This document shows positions 26,459 through 35,421 of a DNA stretch of 64,000 nt, piece by piece. Positions within the stretch are counted from its first letter, which is position 1. Every line of letters begins with the position of its first letter. The translations under genes and the position numbers were made by a program. This DNA is from Bacillota bacterium (GTDB lineage: Bacteria; Bacillota; Dethiobacteria; DTU022; UBA8154): the NCBI GenBank assembly GCA_012728375.1, contig JAAYFF010000070.1, forward strand, positions 1-64,000, read 5' to 3'. The notes below the pieces were generated by a model. The model saw only the letters and a list, made by a program, of their open reading frames with translations. It was not told the DNA's origin and made no database searches.

Positions 26459-29400
26459 TTGAACACCCCGCTTTCAGGCCTGGCAGAGATTTGCAGACAA
26501 TATAAATTTACTTCAAAACTGTTAGTGGTCAGTTCTTATCAGGCGGGACACCAGTTCCTGGAAGCCCTTGCCCGGTACGGCGTTTCCTGGCTGAATATTA
26601 AACCCGTTACACCTTTGGAACTTGCTCTAGAGATAGCGGCACAGGCAATGGAAGATAATAACCTTAACGTGATTAGCGAAGGGCAGATATTTCTTTTCAT
26701 TGATGAAACGCTGCATGAACTGCACACCCGGGGAGAGCTTAAATACTTTTCAGAGTTAAAAGATAATGCGGGTTTGACCGCAATATTGAAAAATTCCCTC
26801 ATGGAATTAAGGATGGCCGGCCTGTGGTCGGCAAACATCAATGCGGATGTCTTCGTTGACAAACAAAAGGGGCGGGAAATCAAGTTACTTCTGGAAGGGT
26901 ATGAAAAAAGGCTGCAAAATCATCACCTGCTTGATACAGCATCACTCTATGTTAAAGCTTTGGAGATACTTGCCTCTGGGGCACTTCCGGAGCAGGAAGA
27001 CGAATTGCTTTACATTATTCCCGAACAGCTGGAACTGGAGTTTCTTTCATTTACTTTTCTGGAAAGGCTTACGGGATCGCAGCGCCTGGTTATTCCTGCC
27101 GAGCCGGTGAGCGGCCTTTCCAGGCCGGAAGGTTTTTACTTCCAGCCTGGTAATAAGCCGGGAAAAGAATCTCCCTTTTCCTTTCTCTATGATGTGGAAA
27201 AGGCCCCGCCTAAAAGGGATGTTGATGAAGTAGAAATCATCAAGGCATACGGAACATCTTCCGAGATCAGGGAGGTGTTTCGTATGCTGAAAAAGGACCG
27301 TATACCGGCAGACAGGGCCATACTCTGTTACACAAACGGTGAAACCTACCTGCCGCTTGTCTACACGTTATCTCAGGCTTACAATATCCCCGTTACCTTC
27401 GGGGAAGGGATACCGGTGGGATTTACCCGGCCGGGGAAGCTCTTGTCCGGGCTGCTTGAATGGATAGAAGCAAACTATGCCGTCTCCAACCTCTCCAGGC
27501 TTTTTACTGAAGCTTCTTTCAAGGCATCGGCTCCCATGGCCCTGTCCCGCCTGTTGCGACGGGCAGGAATCGGATGGGGCCGGGAAAGATACCTGCCGGT
27601 TCTGCAAGGCCTGGAGCAGGGCCTTAGCGCAGACCTGGTGAAAGCAGCAAAAGTAGAAGATGATGAGCAAGATACATACACCGCTTCTCTGCAAAAGCGC
27701 CGGGAACAGGTCCTTGAGCTTAAAGAAATCGTTGCCTTTCTTCTGGACAAGCTGCCCATACCGGATGATCAGGGTTGTATTAGTTTTAAAAAACTCTGCG
27801 ACGGGTTAAGGGAAATTATGCAGCAGTACGCCAGGGATAAGACTGCTTTGGATAAGCAGGCTATCGCGGCCTTAATGGAGCAGTTATCCGAGGCATCACA
27901 AAGCCTGCGGGGGGAAATTTCCATGCGCCCGGCAGTGCAAAGGCTAAAAACGTGGCTGGAAACCGTGAGGATCGGGGCTTCCGGTTTTGAGCCCGGACAT
28001 CTCCATGTTACTTCCTTTAGCCAGGGTGAATGGTCCCATCGTCCCCATACCTTTCTGATAGGACTGGATGATGGACATTTTCCCGGCAGCGGCCTGCAGG
28101 ATCCGGTGCTCCTTGATCGGGAAAGGGCCGCCATAAGTAGGAATTTAAAACCCAGGTCAGCTGCACCTTTAGAAAATACATACCGTTTAAACCGTTTCCT
28201 GGCTTCCCGCAGAGGCAGGATAACCTTAAGCTTTGCTGCTTATAATCCTGTAGAAGGACGGACCTCATTTCCGGCAGCCATCCTCCTGCAGGCATACCGG
28301 CTGAAAACGAGGGACACCGGGGCCGATTATTCTCAGTTTATGCATTCACTACCCAAGTCAGCAGCCTTTTTCCCCGCACAATTTCAAAATTCCCTCTCAG
28401 AGGAAGAATGGTGGGCTTCCCTTGTCTTGCATCATGGTAAGAACGGGGATCTGAAGGGGGTCAGAAACTGTTACCCCCATCTTCATAAGGGATTGCTGGC
28501 AGAAGAAACCCGCAGCAGTGAGTTTTTTACAGCCTATGACGGCAAAGTTGCCGTCGATCCGGAAGACCTGGATCCCCGTCTAAACGGGCGTAACATTTCA
28601 GCCACACGGCTCGAAACTTTAGCTGCCTGTCCCTTTGCTTATTATCTGCGCTATATCCTGAAAGTTGAGCCGCCTGATGAACAGGTTTTCGATCCGGGCA
28701 GATGGCTTGACCCGCGGACCCGGGGTTTATTGTTGCACCGGATATATGCAAACTATCTGCGTAAAACAACTGCCGGAAAAGCGGCAGACCTCCCTGACCG
28801 GGACTATCTCGTGGAAATGGCCGAAGAATTAATTGTAGAAACGAAAAAGCAAATTCCCCCTCCCAGCCCTGTTGTTTATGCATATGAAAAACATGAACTC
28901 TTGCAGGGTCTGGAAGTATTTTTGCGCGTTGAAGACGAGCTGCGCCGTGACGGTAGCTGCCCTGTCTATCTGGAAATGCCGTTCGGTTTTGAAATTGATG
29001 AAGAACCGGTACCGGCAGGGTTGTGCCTGGATGAACCGGTCGAAGTAAAGCTTCCCGGTGGGGGTACTGTTTATTTGAGGGGCCGCATCGACCGTATTGA
29101 CCGCATCAGCCCGGATGAACCCCTCTTCCGGGTCTGGGATTTTAAAACGGGCAGTACTTACGGTTATGACGAATTTAAATACATAAAACAGGGGCAGCAG
29201 ATCCAGCATTGCCTTTACGCTTTGGCCGCAGAGACTATTTTACAAAATAAAGAACCGCTGGCCCGGGTGGAGGAGGCAGGTTACATTTTTCCCACCGAAA
29301 AAGGTGAAGGGGAGCGTTTCTTAAGACAGCAGCACCGGCGCGGGGAGGCTTTACTGGCTTTGCAAAATATGCTCGATCTTTTAGCCACAGGTGTGTTTTG

Positions 29401-29548
29401 CGCTACGCACGATCAGGGCGGCTGTACATATTGTCAATATCAGAGCGCCTGCCGTTACCCCGATTCCGTGGAGCATATCAAGAAAAAGCTCCGTTTTGAA
29501 GGTAATACGCCGTTAGCACCCTGGAAGGAGTTGCAGCAATATGACTGA
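26459..29548 (+). CDS. AddB/RexB-like nuclease subunit
   Basis: 1029 aa from TTG 26459. The C terminus has the AddB layout: CPFAYYLRYILKV, then RGRIDRIDRI and RVWDFKTGS (PD-(D/E)XK nuclease), and the cysteines CTYCQYQSACRYPD that with the earlier Cys would bind a [4Fe-4S] cluster. The middle segment TFLIGLDDGHFPG is typical of RexB/AddB. The N terminus, where AddB normally has a P-loop, reads VVSSYQAGHQFLEAL and lacks GxxGxGK[ST]. It overlaps the AddA-like gene by 8 bases. Within a defence island it is more likely an anti-phage or island-specific paralogue than the housekeeping AddB; that is inference. Confidence 0.85.
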   Translation: MNTPLSGLAEICRQYKFTSKLLVVSSYQAGHQFLEALARYGVSWLNIKPVTPLELALEIAAQAMEDNNLNVISEGQIFLFIDETLHELHTRGELKYFSELKDNAGLTAILKNSLMELRMAGLWSANINADVFVDKQKGREIKLLLEGYEKRLQNHHLLDTASLYVKALEILASGALPEQEDELLYIIPEQLELEFLSFTFLERLTGSQRLVIPAEPVSGLSRPEGFYFQPGNKPGKESPFSFLYDVEKAPPKRDVDEVEIIKAYGTSSEIREVFRMLKKDRIPADRAILCYTNGETYLPLVYTLSQAYNIPVTFGEGIPVGFTRPGKLLSGLLEWIEANYAVSNLSRLFTEASFKASAPMALSRLLRRAGIGWGRERYLPVLQGLEQGLSADLVKAAKVEDDEQDTYTASLQKRREQVLELKEIVAFLLDKLPIPDDQGCISFKKLCDGLREIMQQYARDKTALDKQAIAALMEQLSEASQSLRGEISMRPAVQRLKTWLETVRIGASGFEPGHLHVTSFSQGEWSHRPHTFLIGLDDGHFPGSGLQDPVLLDRERAAISRNLKPRSAAPLENTYRLNRFLASRRGRITLSFAAYNPVEGRTSFPAAILLQAYRLKTRDTGADYSQFMHSLPKSAAFFPAQFQNSLSEEEWWASLVLHHGKNGDLKGVRNCYPHLHKGLLAEETRSSEFFTAYDGKVAVDPEDLDPRLNGRNISATRLETLAACPFAYYLRYILKVEPPDEQVFDPGRWLDPRTRGLLLHRIYANYLRKTTAGKAADLPDRDYLVEMAEELIVETKKQIPPPSPVVYAYEKHELLQGLEVFLRVEDELRRDGSCPVYLEMPFGFEIDEEPVPAGLCLDEPVEVKLPGGGTVYLRGRIDRIDRISPDEPLFRVWDFKTGSTYGYDEFKYIKQGQQIQHCLYALAAETILQNKEPLARVEEAGYIFPTEKGEGERFLRQQHRRGEALLALQNMLDLLATGVFCATHDQGGCTYCQYQSACRYPDSVEHIKKKLRFEGNTPLAPWKELQQYD

Positions 29549-32500
29549 ACAAAGGCTCATAGACGCTGCCGCCCGGGAAGCTATACGCACCCGGCTGGAT
29601 CGGAACTTTCTGGTGGAGGCCGGTGCCGGTTCCGGAAAAACATCCTGCCTGGTGGACAGGATGGCTGCCCTGTTGGCAGGCGGCCACTGCCGGCCTGAGA
29701 AACTGGCTGCCGTGACCTTTACCCGTAAAGCAGCGGGTGAACTGAAAGAACGGTTCCAGGTTCGCCTGGAAAGAATGTTCCGCGAAGAAAAAGATCCGGT
29801 TGTAAGGCAACGTTTAAGCGAAGCCCTTGGAAAAATGGAGCGCACTTTTGTGGGCACCATCCATTCATTCTGCTCACGCCTGCTCAGGGAGCGGCCCGTT
29901 GAAGCCGGAGTAACCCCTGACTTTACTGAAATCGAAGGGCTGGAGGAACGTCTCCTGTCGGAGATGGCCTGGGAAGACTACTTGCTGGAAGTACGCCTGC
30001 AGGAACCACAGGCCATGGAGCAACTGAGCGAACTGGATCTTTCACCTGCGGATCTAAAAGAAGCCTTTCTACAACTGATCCGCTACCCTGATGTGGAGAT
30101 GGTTGGGGAGAAGACTCCCTATCCGGATCTTTCAGGAGTAAGAGCCAGGCTGGAGGAATTCTGCCTGCTGGCACAGCAACACCTCCCTGTAAAACAGCAT
30201 CCCGATGGTTGGGACGGGCTCCAGGCAACTGCCAGAAGGGCACTGCGCTGGCAAAGAATGTTCGATTTACAACAGGACCGCTACCTTTTGCGCCTGCTGG
30301 AAAAGATGGACAAAAACGCCGGCCCCACCTTTAAACGCTGGCCAAACAGGGAAGATGCTGAAACCCTTGCCAAAGCCTTTGCAGATTTCCGGGAAAACGG
30401 GCTTAAGCCTGCCAGGAAAGCCTGGTTGGAATACCGCCACTTTCACCTGCTGGCCTTTCTTATCCCTGCCGCAGAACGTTACCATGACCTGCGTATGCGT
30501 GAAAACAAGCTGAACTTTCAGGATCTGCTCATGCTGGCAGCAAAGCTTTTAAAAAATAATCCCGAAGTGCGGGCCTATTTCCAGGAAAGGTACACCCACC
30601 TGCTGGTGGATGAATTTCAGGACACGGATCCTATCCAGGCCGAAGTAATGTTTTTTCTTACAGGCACTGACTTGCATGAAAAGGACTGGACAAGACTTAC
30701 GCCCAAACCGGCTTCCCTTTTTGTTGTGGGCGACCCCAAGCAATCTATTTACCGCTTCCGCCGCGCGGATATTCAAATCTATAACCGGGTGAAAGAATTG
30801 ATTGTTTCTTCAGGAGGCGAAATACTGAACCTCACTACCAATTTCCGCTCTCTGCCCGGGCTGATCCAGTGGTCAAACCAGGCTTTTGCGGATCTGTTTG
30901 CCCCCTTTAAAAAACCTTACCAGGCTGAGTTTGTCCCCATGGATCCTGATCCCAAAAAACAAGTTGGGAACAAAGAAGAGGATGGCGGAAACTGTGTTTA
31001 CTGCTTGAGGCTGGATGATGTAAAAGGTAACAATCAGGAACAGATTGCCCGGCAGGATGCCCGCCGTATTGCTGCCTGGATTCATCACTGTCTAACCGGC
31101 GGCCTGAAACTTAGCCGTACTGAAGAAGAAAGGGCCAGAGGTCTTACAGAGCAGCCTATGCCCGGGGATTTTCTGTTGCTGCTCCGCTACAAGAAGTATA
31201 TGTCTCTTTATGCCAGGGCGCTGGAAGGATGCGCTGTCCCCTTCGTTATGTCCGGCGGTGGTGGCATTGCCGAATCTACAGAGTTAAAAGAACTGTTGTG
31301 TTTGCTACAGGCTCTGGCTGATCCTGATAACCCGGTACCCCTGGTGGCAACCCTGCGCGGACTTTTTTTTGGTATCAGCGATGATCAGCTTTACCGCTTC
31401 AAACGTGCCGGAGGAAGGTTTTCTTTCCTGCAGGATATACCTGAGGACAGCGATCAGGAGGTGCAGGATGTTTTTCTTCCTGTCTGGGAAACACTGCGCC
31501 GTTTTTGGCGGTTAACCCGCAACTTGCCCCCCAGCAGTGCCATGCAAAAAATAATATCTGAACTGGGAATTTTGCCCCTGGCCCTTGCCGCCGAATTGGG
31601 AAAGGGCCGTGCCGGTTACATTTTGCAGGCATTGGAATTACAGCGTGACCGGGAAGTTCAGGGTGAGACCAGTTTTAGCGGGGCAGTGGATTTTTTGCTG
31701 CGCCTGCTGGAAGACGGGGCGGAAGAAGAGCTGGATGTTGAAGGAGGCAGCACTTCATCGGTAAGGATTATGAATCTGCATAAAGCCAAGGGACTGGAAG
31801 CCCCCGTGGTTATCCTGGCCAACCCCGGCCGTGATCCTTCCCATGATCCCGATTTGCATGTGGTGCGGAATTCCGACCGGGCACGGGGCTATATGGTTAT
31901 CCAAAAAAGGGGTTCTTTTGGCAGCCAAACCCTGGCCCTGCCTCCTTGTTGGGATGATTTTCAGGAAGAGGAAAAAAAATATCAGCAAGCTGAGGAACTG
32001 CGCCTTCTCTATGTAGCTGCTACAAGAGCAAAGGATCTGCTGGTAATTAGCACCTATCCAAAGAAACCCGACAAAAGTCCCTGGTACCCCCTGGAGCAGT
32101 TTCTGATGGAGAAGGAAAATTTGCCTGTTTTGGAGCTCCCCGCTGCGCAAAAAGATGCCCGGGCAGAGCCCATCATGCTGCCAATGCTGGAGCAGGCCAG
32201 GGAGAGTTTGGCAATGGAAATGAATGCAATAGTATCCTCCACATTTGCCCGCCGGAGCGCCACCGGGGCAGGAAGCGAGAAAAAAGTGCCCGGGCGAACC
32301 ACGCAGGGTCGCGGCACCGCTTGGGGAAAGGTCATTCACGCAGCTTTGGAAAATATGATAAAAGGTATACCAGGTGGCAAACAAGCTACACAGCACGCGA
32401 TTACCGATTTCGATGAAAACAGACTGTTGGCTTTGGCGGAAAAACTGATCCGTCAGCAGGGCGATCCCTCCGTGCAGCCGGACGAGGTGCTCCGGGCTTT

Positions 32501-32828
32501 AAAGAAAATAACAGCCTCACCTTTCTGGCAGAGGGTTTGTGCATCTTCGGAAAGACACACCGAGGTCCCCTTCGGCCTGCAGGAAAATGAAACTTATATT
32601 ACGGGAGTGGTGGACCTGGTTTTCCGCGAAGCAGGCGTCTGGGTGCTGGTGGATTACAAAACGGACGCTGTGGAAGACGATGCCCATCTCCAGGCTTTGG
32701 TGGAACATTACACCCCTCAGGTGGAACTCTATTGCCATTGCTGGGAGGCGATTACCGGTGAAAAAGTCGTGGAAGCCGGGTTGTTTTTTACAGACAGGGC
32801 GTACCACATTAAAATAATGGAAAGCTGA
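29541..32828 (+). CDS. AddA/UvrD-like helicase-nuclease
   Basis: 1095-aa SF1A helicase with C-terminal nuclease. Motifs in order: EAGAGSGKT (Walker A, about residue 28), FTRKAAGELKER, HLLVDEFQDTDPIQ (Walker B), VVGDPKQSIYRFRRAD, LTTNFRS, NLHKAKGLEAPVVI and LLYVAATRAKDLLV. Near the C terminus TGVVDLVFREAGVWVLVDYKTD is a RecB-family nuclease motif. With the AddB-like partner it would form a heterodimer that unwinds and degrades DNA ends. ATG 29541 overlaps the upstream stop, so translation is coupled. No strong terminator was seen before the TetR cassette. Confidence 0.88.
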   Translation: MTEQRLIDAAAREAIRTRLDRNFLVEAGAGSGKTSCLVDRMAALLAGGHCRPEKLAAVTFTRKAAGELKERFQVRLERMFREEKDPVVRQRLSEALGKMERTFVGTIHSFCSRLLRERPVEAGVTPDFTEIEGLEERLLSEMAWEDYLLEVRLQEPQAMEQLSELDLSPADLKEAFLQLIRYPDVEMVGEKTPYPDLSGVRARLEEFCLLAQQHLPVKQHPDGWDGLQATARRALRWQRMFDLQQDRYLLRLLEKMDKNAGPTFKRWPNREDAETLAKAFADFRENGLKPARKAWLEYRHFHLLAFLIPAAERYHDLRMRENKLNFQDLLMLAAKLLKNNPEVRAYFQERYTHLLVDEFQDTDPIQAEVMFFLTGTDLHEKDWTRLTPKPASLFVVGDPKQSIYRFRRADIQIYNRVKELIVSSGGEILNLTTNFRSLPGLIQWSNQAFADLFAPFKKPYQAEFVPMDPDPKKQVGNKEEDGGNCVYCLRLDDVKGNNQEQIARQDARRIAAWIHHCLTGGLKLSRTEEERARGLTEQPMPGDFLLLLRYKKYMSLYARALEGCAVPFVMSGGGGIAESTELKELLCLLQALADPDNPVPLVATLRGLFFGISDDQLYRFKRAGGRFSFLQDIPEDSDQEVQDVFLPVWETLRRFWRLTRNLPPSSAMQKIISELGILPLALAAELGKGRAGYILQALELQRDREVQGETSFSGAVDFLLRLLEDGAEEELDVEGGSTSSVRIMNLHKAKGLEAPVVILANPGRDPSHDPDLHVVRNSDRARGYMVIQKRGSFGSQTLALPPCWDDFQEEEKKYQQAEELRLLYVAATRAKDLLVISTYPKKPDKSPWYPLEQFLMEKENLPVLELPAAQKDARAEPIMLPMLEQARESLAMEMNAIVSSTFARRSATGAGSEKKVPGRTTQGRGTAWGKVIHAALENMIKGIPGGKQATQHAITDFDENRLLALAEKLIRQQGDPSVQPDEVLRALKKITASPFWQRVCASSERHTEVPFGLQENETYITGVVDLVFREAGVWVLVDYKTDAVEDDAHLQALVEHYTPQVELYCHCWEAITGEKVVEAGLFFTDRAYHIKIMES

Positions 32829-32999
32829 ATTATTGGAGGATACGGTATCCAACTTCCATTGAAAAACAGGAAGACGGTTTCTTAATATCAGAACGCCACC
32901 TTGAACTTGTAATTCCCATCAATAATTTTCCATGTAAAATCAATAGGTTCAGTGCTTTTAAAAATATTTTTTTCAACAGAAAATTATTTTTAACCATTA

Positions 33000-33058
33000 T
33001 TGACAGCTTTTTAACTGTCTAGTATTATAAAATTAAACATGATTAAAACATGTTTAAT
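33000..33058 (+). promoter_or_regulatory. Promoter and palindromic operator of the TetR cassette
   Basis: TTGACA (33000-33005) and TATTAT (33023-33028) are 17 bases apart. Immediately downstream is the perfect inverted repeat ATTAAACATG (33032-33041) / CATGTTTAAT (33049-33058) with a 7-base spacer. Its position over the transcription start fits autorepression by the TetR protein encoded next. Confidence 0.8.
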
Positions 33059-33071
33059 AAGGAGCACAAAA

Positions 33072-33650
33072 ATGAACCCAGATGGAGCAAATGCAAAAGA
33101 AAAGATATTCCAAGTTGTAATGGAATTAGTGAAGGCAGGAAAAAACGAGCAGCAGATAACAACCAGGGAGGTTGCAGCAAAAGCCGGTGTGAATCTTGCG
33201 CTTGTCAATTATTACTACCAGTCTAAAGAAAACCTGCTTAGTCAGGTTGTAGGAACAATGATGAGCGATATTATTGAGCAGACAGTTCAAAATAAATGCA
33301 CGGAGGCCGATGCGCAAACAAAGCTGAGGAACATGCTGCTCGCAACAGCAGACGCGGCATTCAAATATCGCAATATCTGCAAAATAGGTATTTCACTGGA
33401 ATTAAAAGCAGGATGCAGAAATTCCTGTAAATTGGTCATGCCTCTGCTCAAAGAAATTTTTACTGATTGCAATGAATCGGACTTAAATATTATTGCCTTG
33501 CAGCTCATGATACCGTTTCACCATATTGTGTTGAATCCCGAGTATTATAACAGGTGGCTGGGCACTGATTTTTTTGACCGGGAAAAGAGGAAACACAAGA
33601 TCAACCAGATGGTCGATTGTATATTATTCAAGGAGGTAAAGTTAATATGA
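33072..33650 (+). CDS. TetR/AcrR family transcriptional regulator
   Basis: 192 aa from ATG 33072 (AAGGAG site 8 bases upstream; the ORF-track start 33039 lies within the operator). The N-terminal helix-turn-helix reads TTREVAAKAGVNLALVNYYYQSKENLL, followed by a helical ligand-binding region. Its 3' end overlaps the next gene's start by 4 bases. Likely controls its own operon through the palindrome upstream; ligand unknown. Confidence 0.9.
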   Translation: MNPDGANAKEKIFQVVMELVKAGKNEQQITTREVAAKAGVNLALVNYYYQSKENLLSQVVGTMMSDIIEQTVQNKCTEADAQTKLRNMLLATADAAFKYRNICKIGISLELKAGCRNSCKLVMPLLKEIFTDCNESDLNIIALQLMIPFHHIVLNPEYYNRWLGTDFFDREKRKHKINQMVDCILFKEVKLI

Positions 33651-34333
33651 GTGGTGCAAACGCTATTAATGCAAGGCAGGGCAACGTCAACCGTGCGGTT
33701 CAGACAGTCGTTGCTACACTCGGCGTCATATTCGGCATAGGTGGCGTGGGGCATGGTTTTTTCGAAGCATTGCAAGGCAATACTCCAACCGGTGGATTGG
33801 TCATTGATGCCATTGGAGAAGCAAACAGGATGTGGCTGCATGGAAATGAACCTGCTTTTACCATTATCCCAAATTTCCTGCTAACCGGGATTGCCGCCAT
33901 GCTGTTGGGGATTGCTGTGATCATCTGGTCAGTAGCCTTCCTTCACAAAAAGCATGCTTCTATTGTATTCCTGTTCCTTTTTATCCTGTTGTTCCTGGTT
34001 GGCGGCGGAATAGGCCAGGTAATATTTTTTACAATTGGATGGGTTATGTCAATGCGCATCCGCAAGCCGCTCCATTGGTGGAAAAAAGTTTTACCCCCAG
34101 GCATGCGGAAGTATTTATCAAAGTTATGGCGTCCTTTTCTAATCGCCAGTTCCCTGTTTATACTTTACACGCTGCAGATTGCGATATTTGGTTTTGTTCC
34201 CGGCGTAACCGACCCGGACAGTATCAGCATGGTAATGGTGTCTACCTTGGGCGTCGGATTGTTGTTCCTGATTCTTGCGTTCATAGCGGGTTGCGCCCAT
34301 GACATTGACAGGGGAGGCGTAATCAATGGATAA
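33647..34333 (+). CDS. Hypothetical multi-pass membrane protein in TetR operon
   Basis: 228 aa from ATG 33647 (AAGGAGG upstream). About five hydrophobic segments, including VVATLGVIFGIGGVGHGFF, LLTGIAAMLLGIAVIIWSV, IVFLFLFILLFLVGGGIG and LIASSLFILYTLQIAIFGF. It overlaps the flavodoxin gene by 8 bases, so the three genes form one unit. No family identified; possibly a transporter-like or membrane redox partner. Confidence 0.75.
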   Translation: MSGANAINARQGNVNRAVQTVVATLGVIFGIGGVGHGFFEALQGNTPTGGLVIDAIGEANRMWLHGNEPAFTIIPNFLLTGIAAMLLGIAVIIWSVAFLHKKHASIVFLFLFILLFLVGGGIGQVIFFTIGWVMSMRIRKPLHWWKKVLPPGMRKYLSKLWRPFLIASSLFILYTLQIAIFGFVPGVTDPDSISMVMVSTLGVGLLFLILAFIAGCAHDIDRGGVING

Positions 34334-34820
34334 GAAAGTATTGGTGGCCTATGGGTCTAAACGGGGAGCGACAGCGGAGATAGCCGAAAGAATTGGTGAA
34401 ACACTTCGGAAAAAAGGCTTGCAGGCGGATGTACTGGATGCCGGTACAGTCAAAGATTTGGCCCCTTACAACAAAATAATCCTGGGCAGTTCGGTTTATA
34501 TTGGGCTTTGGCATAAGAAGGCTGTACGTTTTTTAAAAAATAACATCGAATCATTGGAGAAATTGCCTGTGTGGCTTTTTGTCTGCGGCCCAACCGGCCC
34601 GGGAAACCCGGTTGATTTGATGGATGGCTGGTTTTACCCAAAATCCCTTCGTCCAATCATTGAACGTATCAATTCTTGCGACATCACCTGCTTTGGCGGT
34701 AAACTGGTGCTAAAAACGCTGAACCCCTTTGAAAAGTGGATTGTCAACAAGGTAAAGGCACCCGAGGGCGACTTCCGCGATTGGCAAGCCGTCGCAGCCT
34801 GGGCGGAAACAATTGCCTAG
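34326..34820 (+). CDS. Flavodoxin-domain protein
   Basis: 164 aa beginning KKVLVAYGSKRGATAEIAER, the FMN phosphate-binding loop of flavodoxins. YNKIILGSSVYIGLWHKKA and FVCGPTGPG follow. It resembles the flavodoxin family that includes menaquinone-dependent protoporphyrinogen oxidase HemG, but the substrate is unknown. It sits in a TetR-controlled cassette that interrupts the defence island, so it is probably metabolic or stress cargo rather than defence. Confidence 0.85.
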   Translation: MDKKVLVAYGSKRGATAEIAERIGETLRKKGLQADVLDAGTVKDLAPYNKIILGSSVYIGLWHKKAVRFLKNNIESLEKLPVWLFVCGPTGPGNPVDLMDGWFYPKSLRPIIERINSCDITCFGGKLVLKTLNPFEKWIVNKVKAPEGDFRDWQAVAAWAETIA

Positions 34821-34821
34821 T

Positions 34822-34908
34822 AAGCTAGCTGACCTAGTTCCTGAAGGGAGGGTCCTTGGAATCGATGCCTCAAAAGGTATGATTGAGACCGCAAAAGAAT
34901 TGGAATAA
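34822..34908 (+). pseudogene. Fragment of a SAM-dependent methyltransferase
   Basis: A 28-codon open stretch reads LADLVPEGRVLGIDASKGMI then ETAKELE and a stop. This is the SAM-binding motif I and following strand of class I methyltransferases, with everything else missing. It directly follows the flavodoxin stop, so it is a leftover of a gene once in this cassette. Confidence 0.65.
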
Positions 34909-35060
34909 TTTATTCATGATTTGGCTTGCCCAAAAATACTGGAAGAAGCATACTCAGAAAGTTGCCGATTCAAGATGAACTGCGTATTGAGGCAGTGGGG
35001 ACGTACCATTTTGCCTGCAATATTCCAATAAGGCTAATAATGTTGTGATTAGCAAATAGT
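34909..35060. other. Intergenic remnant region
   Basis: No gene supported. The bases at about 34962-35018 could read LPIQDELRIEAVGTYHFAC in one frame, which looks like a coding remnant of unknown origin. Confidence 0.35.
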
Positions 35061-35079
35061 CTCATCCGCCTCGGATGAG
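35061..35079. promoter_or_regulatory. Perfect hairpin or operator upstream of small ORF and BREX genes
   Basis: CTCATCCG (35061-35068) and CGGATGAG (35072-35079) form an 8-bp perfect inverted repeat with a 3-base loop, directly followed by TATAAT (35081-35086). No T-run follows, so an operator over a promoter is more likely than a terminator. No -35 box of good quality is seen. Confidence 0.55.
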
Positions 35080-35084
35080 ATATA

Positions 35085-35264
35085 ATGAGGGAAATTGATC
35101 GCTTGTATAGCGCATATGAAAAAGAAGTATTATTAGCAAAAGAAAAAGGCTTCCTCAAGGATAATTCTGTAAGGACTTATTTGTTGCATTCGGGCAATTT
35201 TATAAAATGGTGTCGCGGCAATTTTGTTCCTGGTAATAAAAATGCAAATAAGCATTCTTTATAA
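35085..35264 (+). CDS. Small 59-aa ORF preceding brxA (unknown function)
   Basis: Below the ORF-track cutoff. Reads MREIDRLYSAYEKEVLLAKE, then KGFLKDNSVRTYLLHSGNFI and KWCRGNFVPGNKN before the stop. The protein-like composition and helix pattern suggest a real coding sequence or the tail of one. The ATG overlaps a TATAAT and has only a weak ribosome site (GGATGA), so the true start or expression is doubtful. It lies 157 bases before brxA. Confidence 0.5.
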   Translation: MREIDRLYSAYEKEVLLAKEKGFLKDNSVRTYLLHSGNFIKWCRGNFVPGNKNANKHSL

Positions 35265-35325
35265 TTTGAGTTTATCCATTATGTTTATAACGTCTTTACT
35301 ACTATTGGCCTTAGGTCAATAATAT

Positions 35326-35336
35326 AACAAATTGTT
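35326..35336. promoter_or_regulatory. Short palindrome in the brxA leader
   Basis: AACAA-A-TTGTT lies in an AT-rich stretch about 85 bases before the brxA start. It is a weak candidate for regulator binding (for example by the WYL protein); it could be chance in AT-rich DNA. Confidence 0.25.
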
Positions 35337-35421
35337 GTTAATTAAAGGACTTATTCCCATCTTTGCAGAAATCATTAGAACTTTGCAAATTGGCCATGAG
35401 ACTGAGGGGAAATGTAATTAT

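Noticed and set aside
29923-30243. Minus-strand ORFs across addA, pglX, hydB and others in the ORF track
   Set aside because: They are antisense shadows with no family motifs, no ribosome sites and composition dictated by the real gene on the other strand.
35326-35336. AACAA-A-TTGTT as a firm WYL operator
   Set aside because: Such a short palindrome is expected by chance in AT-rich leaders; kept only as a low-confidence feature.
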